A DNA stretch of 64,000 bases. Source: Endomychus coccineus (taxonomy: Eukaryota; Arthropoda; Insecta; Coleoptera; Endomychidae). Under the pieces are notes generated by a model. It did no database searches. It was not told the DNA's origin and was given only the letters and a program-made list of their open reading frames with translations. The number at the start of each line of letters is the position of its first letter. Position 1 is the first letter of the stretch. The position numbers and the translations under genes are program-made. The DNA lies in NCBI GenBank assembly GCA_958510875.1, contig OY294070.1, positions 1,364,001 to 1,428,000 on the forward strand, read 5' to 3'. Below, in pieces: positions 55,880-64,000 of this stretch.

Positions 55880-56045
55880 TTATACTATATTCTCAGGGAA
55901 TAAGTCACACTAGCATTTATGCTTATTATTTTCGTCTTCACGTACGTTTCGGTCTCACGACCACCATCAAAAGAAGTATCAATGTCTAAACTAATTGTAC
56001 CAAGCACAAAGCGTCCTTATTGCAATAATAATTCAATAAGAAGTC
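55880..56045 (-). mobile_element. Penelope-like family 1 terminal fragment, mutated hammerhead
   Basis: CTCAGGGAATAAGTCACACT, the decayed hammerhead (55,934-55,976: TTGATGG for CTGATGA, stem II GGTC-GTGA-GACC and GAAAC kept) and CAAAGCGTCCTTATTGCA match the family-1 end. Confidence 0.6.
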
Positions 56046-56472
56046 GTTTTGCAACGCACTTTATTCAGTCATGAAACACTCTTATACATGCTTATTTACA
56101 GGTGAAAAACTTATAAGCCATATTTCCAGATTGTCTATTTATATATTTGACTTATATTGGTTTTTGTAGGTTCATTCAATTCTACAATAAAGGCATCATC
56201 TCAAGAATAAAGATATTCTCCTTTTATAGGACTCAATACATCATAATAAGTTTCCCCTTTGCGAATTATAACACGAATCGATCTTCAGATGACAGATGAC
56301 GAAGGCAGCATTTGTTCAGGATGGTTGATGTCCCGGGAAATTTACTTCATACATAAAGAGGACTGGACAGACAGGAAGGTCCCGATGACCACACATGAAG
56401 CAGCCCAGGATGTGACCTCATGAATCAATCGCGTAGTGTTACATCGTATTTAGGATATAAGTGTAGTTGAAA

Positions 56473-59400
56473 ATGTATTCAAAAGTGTTGCTATTGAGTT
56501 TGATATTCGTGTTTGATGTTAATTCGCAAGAACTGGTGTCTCCGTGTCCGGGATTGTTCACATACGAAAGTTCGTCGTCGGAAAACGATCGATGGTACGG
56601 AAATATGGTACTTGTGAGTAGCTCGGAGTTGAATGGCATTTGGTTAAGGATAATACTCGATAAACCGTCGATACAACTAGGGGTAAGTGATAAATCCAGT
56701 TCCACTTCCCACCACCGCCACCGATACCACCGTCTCCCGCAAGGATCATTTATTGGTGCTGCTCTAGTTATTTTGGTTTTAAGCCAAGTCCAGTTTCGGG
56801 AGTTTCTGTATATTTGCAATAACAAAAGTTAAGTGGCCTTATTAAAAAAAAAAGGATTTGGAGACCGATGAGCAACGAAATGAATACTTTCAACGCCATT
56901 CATAACAAATCATACCAAAATCTGAAGAACTCATAAATTAATAGTGAATGTAAAGATGTACTTCTCAGGACGTATTTAACCATTCCAGGTAATATTGAAA
57001 AACAAGCTGTTCAAATTGAAACTGGCTACATCATTAACCTATTCTGGTAATGTCTATAATTTAAAAATAAGTGGTGATTACCAACGATTAACAATTGTCT
57101 ACAATCAAGATAATGTTAAATATACTCTTTTATTTCCACTTCAATATGAAGTATTTAGGAAATACAAACTATAATTATTACCAGCAATTATCGATGAATT
57201 TCTGGGGAACTAGAGAAAAAATTAACCAACCTTTGAAGATCATCTATGATATTGAAGCGTAAAGATGGTATTTTGGCACAGTAATATTTTAAATACAACT
57301 CAATGCAGCCCTTAAATTAGTTGAATTCGCGTTATTCTTCTTGGAAAGTCTGTAGCATTAGGCCTATATCTAAGAAACAGATGAAACATCAACCAAACAT
57401 CGAGAATTATCTTATTGTATATTGCATATATTCAATAGGAACGACGCAATTGTCTAAATAGTGGTTTACAATAGCACATTATGTGAGGGAAGTAAAAAAA
57501 GAGCAACTGGTGATTTTTTAACATAGATGCCACGCTTTTTTCACATCCAAATGTTCACAATCTTCATTTTTTACAACTCCTGATTACAGAACTGGTTCGG
57601 AGAGATCGAAACGACGGACAACAAGGACTACTTACTCAAAAATCGCAACATCAAATTGAAACCCAACGAACAGTTTCCCTGGCGATTCTTCATCAGATAC
57701 AATCCCGCCGAAACGCCTCCCCGTTTGGTTTCTTTTCGACTGAACGCGAGAACTGTATGTCCGATAGGAGCTACTACGACGACACCTCCACCTCCCATTT
57801 TTGGAGTTCTCATTACGAGTAGCGAGTTATCGACCACAGTAGCACCCAGACCGGCAGAAGTGATACCATCGGGAGATTTGTAAGTTGCCACAAGTATACT
57901 AAATCCTAATTTAAGAAAGAAATGACGTCATGGCAAGTGAACCAGATTTCCGTTGTTTTTTAACACAACACCATTTGATTCAATAAGTTGCATTAGAAAT
58001 AAAATAAGGAGTTCTTTACTTAGGATCAGAGGAAAGAAAAATCACTTTATTGGTAAGAAATAATCACCCTTATCCATTAAAAATACTATTAAAGTACTGA
58101 GTAGAGATTCTTAGTTTTTCCTTGAGCCAGAGCATCCTCGCTTTTTCCAACAAATGTATGTTGCTGTTTGTCTGAAATGTTTGAAGCAAAAAGTAAAGTA
58201 AGTGCATGTAAATATTTACCAACTATTAAAATGAGATGATCCTAGTTTGACGAAGATAGCGAGGCACTTATTTGGGATAATTGCTCAAATGATTGGTTGC
58301 ACAAAATCACTAAACATGACGTCATTTATTTCTAAACGTAAACAGGGTTTACAAAAAACGGGCTGAGCATTTTTTAATTGTTTCAGTATTTTCCCTGGTG
58401 ACATTTTCAATAAAGAAGGCAACAATCAACCCGATCGAGAACAATGTGGAACAGTTGTTGTAAGTATTACAGAAAAAAAAATAATGGGAAAACCGGTGCC
58501 GATCACGATTTCACTGCATCGCGAATTTCTTTATTCCACGACCGGTCATGTTTGTCAGATCAAAAGGCCAAAGCATCCAATTAAAGTCCCATATCCCTCG
58601 AATAAAATTTCGGACGCCGTCATGAATTTATCCCATAGATCACAGCTTGCCACATAACTCTATGAAGGGAGCGCTTACTTTGAACATTCAGCGTCGTTCG
58701 TAATTTTTCCCTCGTTGAAACAGATGGGGAATTTCTTATCCCCTATTATTTTCGTATTTTTTTTCACACTTCGACTTTGTGAAACGTTGAGAGAGGAGTC
58801 ATTCGAATTTTTTTCTTGAAGGTTTGGAGGTTATAGACATAGGGAAAGACCTCACTAGGTATACTTACTTCATATATATGCTCAAGACCAAGACTAGTTA
58901 GAATTATCTATCAATCATCTTTCATCCAAACTCTTTTAGATAAATCCTATAGATATGTTTTGGCACATATGTGTCCACATTTCCAAATGCATGTTAGTTA
59001 TTTATCTATAGGGTTACTCCCAGATATTTATCCTTTTCCACGAATGGTATCTTGTGAAATCTTCCATTCTTCGAATGATATTCTTAGGCCAAACTATTTT
59101 ACCTCGTAGAGAATTTCTGAACGTTATGTTCTCAGTCAAACTACGACGACACAAGAATTTGGGCAACATAACCTTTACGTGAAATATAAATTTCAGACTC
59201 AACCCAGACCTTTAATCACCTACGGCCAAGCGACCGACGAAGCAGAGTTTCCCTGGCACGCCGCTTTGTACCATGCTAGGGGCATAGGTCTAACCTACAC
59301 TTGCGGGGCCAATCTACTAACGAAATATCATCTCATTACCGTAGCCCACTGCGTTACCAGAAGAACTTCTCCAATTCCGATCAATCCAGAAAATTTACAG

Positions 59401-62400
59401 GTATTCCTAGGTATGTATAAATTATCATATACTTAACAACGACTGCTAATGTCGTTTTTCAGTTATTGCTTTTATTTTAGATAAGGTAACGGACAATCAG
59501 TTCTATCAAAAGGTCCTAATTTCGTTTTCTTCCTCAAAAATATTCCTACGACATCCATTGTTACTGATGTAGAAGCATCCCTACATAAAATTCCCCAATC
59601 CGCAGCATCCAAATTACCCTAAACCTTCATTCTAAGCTCTTAATTACCTCAAATCCAATCCTGATTTCGCTATTTTAAAAGCTGATAGAGGAAACTCTAC
59701 TGTTGTCATGAGCGCTATTTATATTATACATATCCCTACCCTATACTCCTTGTTGAGATTTTATGTTATTTTTATTTACATTATAATAAAGATTCTTGAC
59801 CCAGTAAGAATTATATATAAAAATTCTCGGGAAATAGGTCACATTAACACTCTGTTTTAAATTTTCGTCTTTACGTACGTTTTTGTCTCACGACCATCAT
59901 CAGAAGACTTATTATGTTTAAAACTTGATTACTTAAAACTAATTGTATTACACAAAGCGTCCAAATCGCACCAATTTCAATTAAAATGCCCACGTCGCCG
60001 AAACGAACAGAAACACGATTGAACGAAATTGTAAACCTCAATGCTATAGTAAAATTATCAAAAATCCACTGCTAAGAAGATTTCTTAATAAAAGCGTATT
60101 CATGTCAACACAGTAAGTGATCGACTGAGACGAGACTAATAAAATTTAAAACAGAGTGTTAATGTGACCTATTTCCCGAGAATTTTTATATATAATTTAC
60201 ATTTATAAAACGCATATCAAAAATACCACCTAAAATGGGACTAGAGCACCCAGAAACAATACAGCTCCTATTTATCGATGCGATTTCTAAAATTTCAAAT
60301 CCGTGCTCGACAATTCATGCATTCTTGCTGCAGACAAAACAAAATTATTACGTATCGTATAACTTAGACATCATAAGTAGATATTTTGTCAACTTAGTTG
60401 CTCGTATTGTCGTGAAGCTTTCAGTTACTTTCTAAATGTCCGTGCATCCTTTCATTAATGTCTTAAATCTTTACAGGTAAATATTACTTAGAAAAGTGGC
60501 ACTCGATTGGAACTCAGAAGAGACTAGTAGAAAAAGTCATCCCTCATCCTTCCTACAATCCGCAGAGTTACTTCGACAGTGACATAGCATTGATAAAATT
60601 GAAACAACCTGTAGATATAACGAGTTACGTACGTCCTATATGTTTGTGGACCGGTAGTTCCGATTTGAAAACAGTCGTTGGCAGGGAAGGTAAAGCTTTT
60701 GTATTACCAATAAAAAAATAATTTTATTTTCACACTTTAATGACCTTGAAACCGTTCACTAAAATTACGACCTGGGTATACAGGGTGTCCCAGGTTTTAG
60801 TAGTAGAACTTCAACAGGCGATAGAAAATTTGATTTTGAGAAAAAAAGTTCCTATTAACATATATGCACAGACGCTTAGTAATGATTGGTGCAGATTTTG
60901 AAGGGTAGTGGGTGCTTTTCCCCAACTTCTACGCCACTGGAAAGAGTACGGTTTTGAGACGCCCATTTGAACCACCAATGTTTTCTACACAAAAAAGATG
61001 ATCTTGGTCATAAGCTCTAAAGTTGACCGTTTTCGAGAAAAATCAACTTTTATGTTGAAAAACATGGTAAATTTTTTGGTTTTGTTACTTGTTCTAACGT
61101 TTGGATAAATTTTGTTTAATTAGTAAGAATTGACCAGGTTTTTCAACATAAAAGTTGATTTTCCTCAAAAACGGTCAACTTTAGAGCTTATGACCAAGAG
61201 TACCTTTTTTGTGTAGAAAACATTGGCCGTTCTCAAAACCGTACTTTTTCCAGTGGCTTAGAAGTTAGGGAGAAAAACACCAACTACCCCTTCAAAATCT
61301 TCACAAATTATGATTAAAAAAACAATTTTTATCATACAGAACATAGCTATGATACATGACTAAAAAATGCTTGCAAAAGCTGTTTTCTGTACGATAAACG
61401 GTTCCGGAAATATTCGCAAAAACAGAATTTTTTTTTTCAATTTCAACACCCTGTATCTCAAAAATTAAGCGTCTGGGCATATATGTTAATAGGAACTTTT
61501 TTTCTCAAAATCAAATTTTCTATCGACTGTTAAAGTTCTGCTACTAAAACCTGGGACACCCTGTATGCAAGGTGTCTTGAGGTCAGAGGAGAGTTACCAC
61601 AAAAAAACTCCTAAAAGGTGACAATAAAGTATTGCAGACTGAGAATGAAAATGTGGTAAATCCGATTGTAACTTAGTTCTTATTGTAACGCAGATAAGTT
61701 CCCATTTTATTAAAAATAACATTAGAATTATGTGGAAAATTAAAAACAACATTAAAAAAATACAAGCATCTTTGTTTTAATTCATACAAGTTTGTTACTG
61801 TTTATTTGAAGCTACAATATTGAAATATGATTCGTCATTTTCAATGTTTAAAATAAATTCTGTAATCAATATTATATATACGAGTACACATTTATAATTT
61901 AATTATTCATAATATAAAATTTTTATAATAATCATAATCTATATAATTAAACTGTATGGGGAGTGGATTGCCCATTGCACATCCTTATAGTAATTGTTGT
62001 TAAAAGTGAAATAATTTTGCTCCATACATTATGATGTAAGACTCACGTAATCTGTACAGTTTCTATCAGGGATATTAATATTTGAAAGCCATTTCTTCAG
62101 AATGTTTATCGACTTAGGGATGGATTGGAGTATTTGTAAATAGTGAAACAATATCAAATGAAACGAGAGTATCATCAGGTTCAAGTTTGATATTTTTCAA
62201 TTTTGCCATAAGTTCCAAAGAATTTTTCACAGACAAAGTTGGTGCGGCTTGGAAGATGCTAAATTCCTTCACTAACCATTTTGCTATGTTATACGTGGGA
62301 CAATTAATGTTTGACATGATTGGTCTCATGGAATTACCCGGTTTATGAATTCTAGGTAACCAATACGATTTAGGAAGATTACGATTTGAAAGTCTAAGTT

Positions 62401-63432
62401 TGTATTTTAAATTATCGGAGATTACATCTGATGATAGCTACTTGGTAGCCGAAAAGTCCTCAGTACTTCAATAGTATTTTTAGTGGATAAGAGTGATTAT
62501 TTTATTATCAATAGTGTTTGAAAGACTTGTTTGATATAAAAAATAAATTTAATTTACAGGGACATTAGCAGGCTGGGGTTTCGATGAATCTGGAAAATTC
62601 TCGGATCAACTGAAAAAGGCCGCGATGCCAGTGGTGTCACAGGAAACTTGTTTGTTCTCCTTTCCGGTTTTCTCTCAAATTACCTCACAGAAAACATTCT
62701 GCGCCGGTTACCGAAACGGTAAGTTCAACTTTTGTAGAAATTCTACAGTTACGATTTAAAACATAAACCCCAGTTTTTTATCGATGTACATATTGGCGAA
62801 GGCGCTAGAAAAATATCTAAAAACGTCAACGTGTTTTTGCGACGAAATGGATAGTTGACTAAGATTATACGGCCTTTCAGGTTGATGTTAAGCATGTTGA
62901 CTATTCAATGTAAATTAAGCTGTAACGTACCACGTAACCCGATTTCCCTTACGCCGACCCTGTTAGAGGTCAGACAATTGACAGGGAGTTGGGAACCGTC
63001 ATATTTATTTTAAGAAAGTAGCATTAGTTGGAATTTCACTTTGGATTGAAATAAAACATAATTTTCGTACGTAATTATTCTTTCAAATGAAGAACCCAAA
63101 CAATATGCCCCACGTTGGGCGCCATTGTGTGTTTTAGGGTTACTTTTCCATATGAATGGCCATAATTTTCTGACGTTATGATAATGATGAACGACTTCAA
63201 ACTTCAAATTGAAACTGTTAATGTTATTTCAGGAACGACGGCTTGTAACGGCGACTCGGGTGGTGGATTGGTGTTTTCGAGAAGGAGCGGCGGACAAACG
63301 ATCTGGCACTTGCGTGGTCTGGTGTCGATCAGTGTGGCGTTACAGAATCGAGCGAAATGCGACACTTCACATTACGTTGTGTTCACCGACGTTGCCAAAT
63401 ATTTGGAATGGGTGCGTTCGAATTTGAACTGA
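56473..63432 (+). CDS. gd: gastrulation-defective-like serine protease
   Basis: Exons: 56,473-56,682; one starting 56,989 (end unresolved, perhaps near 57,046 or 57,160); 57,590-57,879; 58,387-58,459; 59,197-59,410; 60,477-60,689; 62,560-62,718; 63,233-63,432. Start ATG 56,473 opens a signal peptide ([19 protein letters not shown]). The N-terminal gd domain follows ([49 protein letters not shown]-type end), then a Pro/Thr-rich linker and CGTVV. The trypsin-like domain has TVAHC (His), DSDIALIKL (Asp) and GDSGGGLV (Ser). The cleavage region [20 protein letters not shown] lacks the usual IVGG start. In Drosophila gd is a secreted protease that starts the dorsal-ventral cascade; relatives resemble clotting factor proteases. 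The symbol is by domain architecture; a paralogue is possible. AATAAA at 63,762 is a likely poly(A) signal. Confidence 0.88.
57325..57420. repeat. dispersed repeat shared with 6,320-6,420
   Basis: GAATTCGCGTTATTCTTCTT, AAAGTCTG-AGC and AACAGATGAAACATCAACC correspond to GGATTCACGTAATTCTTCTT, AAAGTCTGCAGC and ACGAATGAAACATTAACC at 6,323-6,398, same orientation. It lies in a gd intron. Confidence 0.55.
58045..58105 (-). mobile_element. short Penelope-like family 2 end fragment in a gd intron
   Basis: AATAATCACCCTTATCCATT and AAAATACTATTAAAGTACTGAG are the inverse of the family-2 end (50,001-50,040). The fragment stops at CTCAGTAC, where the hammerhead-like motif's 3' strand begins. Confidence 0.5.
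58785..58865. repeat. dispersed repeat, inverse of 28,640-28,735
   Basis: AACGTTGAGAGAGGAGTC, then CTTGAAGGTTTGGAGGTTATA and GGGAAAGACCTCACTAG are inverse to 28,645-28,725. It lies in the gd intron 58,460-59,196. Confidence 0.5.
59481..59750 (+). pseudogene. Penelope-like element N-terminal RT-region fragment in a gd intron
   Basis: Plus-strand reading gives [12 protein letters not shown] residues, [20 protein letters not shown] and, after frame changes, [20 protein letters not shown], matching LATLKTDKGNSTVVMNRSDY of the copy at about 3,030. Stops throughout. Confidence 0.65.
59785..60210 (-). mobile_element. Penelope-like family 1 terminal fragment in a gd intron, mutated hammerhead
   Basis: TTCTTGACCCAGTAAGAATT, CTCGGGAAATAGGTCACATT, the hammerhead relic at 59,867-59,908 (on the minus strand the conserved GAAA strand begins AAAA instead), GCCGAAACGAACAGAAACACG and, at 60,145-60,200, an inverted end phrase. 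A small version of the inverted-terminus structure of PLE 1 and 2 without coding part. Confidence 0.7.
60781..61563. mobile_element. foldback MITE in a gd intron (same family as 13,125-14,156)
   Basis: CAGGGTGTCCCAGGTTTTAG (60,781) faces its inverse ending at 61,563, with TA outside both. Arms share TAATAGGAACTTTTTTTCTC, AACTTCTACGCCACTGGAAA and AAAGTTGACCGTTTTCGAGA with inverses. Inner arms are about 85-90% alike with those at 13,345-13,470 and 13,960-14,080 by eye; outer termini differ. No coding capacity. Confidence 0.88.
61950..62520 (-). pseudogene. Penelope-like reverse transcriptase remnant next to a family 2 end
   Basis: Minus strand: [20 protein letters not shown] (about 62,400-62,335), then 62,114-62,329 with [20 protein letters not shown] and [17 protein letters not shown] (motif A), then [10 protein letters not shown] (motif B, near 61,970). 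Stops and frameshifts. At 62,423-62,510 a plus-strand family-2 end with CTGATGA, stem II GCTAC-TTG-GTAGC, GAAA and CCTCAGTACT abuts it. Confidence 0.7.
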
Positions 63433-63479
63433 TACAGTTCGAGAGGAACGAAGCGATTGGTATCGATCGTATTAATCAG

Positions 63480-63566
63480 GCGTAACGCCAGATGTCGCTT
63501 GAGCTATACCATGGTCCTATTGTATATGGATTTAATGAAGGGAACGAGCGACGTCTGGCGTTCAAT
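63480..63566. repeat. short inverted repeat just after the gd stop
   Basis: AACGCCAGATGTCGCT (63,484-63,499) and its near inverse AGCGACGTCTGGCGTT (63,548-63,563) are about 48 bases apart. They lie in the 3' untranslated part of the gd-like gene and could fold in its mRNA. Confidence 0.55.
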
Positions 63567-63761
63567 CGGCAACGCTGATTTGACCCCAATTCAGTGATTG
63601 TTTTTCCCCAAATATATAGACTCAACGCTGATACCAATGATCGAAAGCTAATTGGTAAAATGTAATGTAAAACGTGAGACGCAGTTATTGTGATATAACT
63701 ATAAGTGCAAGATTTTTTTTAGTTTCAGTTCAACAGATGTTATGTAAATATTTCACTGTAA

Positions 63762-63767
63762 AATAAA
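63762..63767 (+). terminator. candidate poly(A) signal of the gd-like gene
   Basis: AATAAA lies 330 bases after the stop; another AATAAA follows near 63,791. Motif only. Confidence 0.5.
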
Positions 63768-64000
63768 TGAATACTGTTATATATTTTTTTAATAAAGTGG
63801 TGAATTTTTGTCAGTTAAATCGTTTAATTTGGACTCCCTGAAAAGTTTTCAGTTCTTCTAGTGTTCTGACTAGGACGTTTATGATCAGAGAAGATACAAC
63901 GAAAATTACGAAAATCGATAAAATGTCTAGAAATCTGCTATAAAAAAAGATACTTGAATTGCCTAAGGGCCCTGTAACATGGTCAAACATCGTCCGAGGC

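Noticed and set aside
57628..57891. 87-residue minus-strand frame with a glycine/valine run
   Set aside because: Antisense shadow of the Pro/Thr-rich linker of the gd-like exon 57,590-57,879.

Overview
This window is AT-rich nuclear DNA from an insect. The evidence is a ZAD-type zinc-finger gene, a gastrulation-defective (gd)-like serine protease with short exons, a U2 snRNA gene, and a dense, nested load of Penelope-like elements (PLEs), non-LTR retrotransposons, hAT and mariner-type DNA transposons. A beetle is plausible, but I cannot fix the order from sequence alone. Host exons stand out by balanced base composition against AT-rich, transposon-filled introns and intergenic DNA.

Layout. 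1-9,700: PLE remnants, a foldback element (3,990-5,015) and one host-like coding exon (1,162-1,584) that may be a distal alternative first exon of the next gene. 9,781-17,409 (+): an eight-exon RhoGAP gene of 645 codons with a PH-like region, a catalytic RhoGAP domain and a second RhoGAP-like domain lacking the arginine finger. Its introns hold a hAT remnant, a 1-kb foldback MITE and an AT-rich tandem repeat. 17,540-30,900: gene-poor DNA with AT-rich tandem repeats, composite inverted-repeat elements, PLE family-2 copies and a tandem duplication. 31,352-33,375: a mariner-superfamily DD41D element with broken transposase and roughly 280-bp inverted repeats. 33,600-45,390: stacked non-LTR elements, one interrupted in ORF1 by a PLE (13-bp target duplication) and in its 3' region by a hAT element (perfect 8-bp target duplication) and probably a MITE; a second LINE is split by a LINE of opposite strand.

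45,554-46,667 (-): two-exon ZAD/C2H2 zinc-finger gene. 46,830-49,645: a PLE with inverted termini, reverse transcriptase, GIY-YIG domain and a hammerhead ribozyme motif at each end, flanked by a perfect 15-bp target duplication. 51,157-51,340 (-): U2 snRNA. 52,000-56,100: LINE and PLE debris. 56,473-63,432 (+): gd-like serine protease gene with signal peptide, gd N-terminal domain and complete His/Asp/Ser catalytic triad. Its introns carry PLE pieces and a MITE of the same family as the one in the RhoGAP intron.

The most notable signals are repeated hammerhead ribozyme motifs of two, perhaps three, PLE families (intact, mutated and core-deleted copies), the tandem active/inactive RhoGAP architecture, and datable nested insertions. 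The host genes show no operon-like or pathway relationship. Exon limits come from splice signals and reading-frame continuity only.
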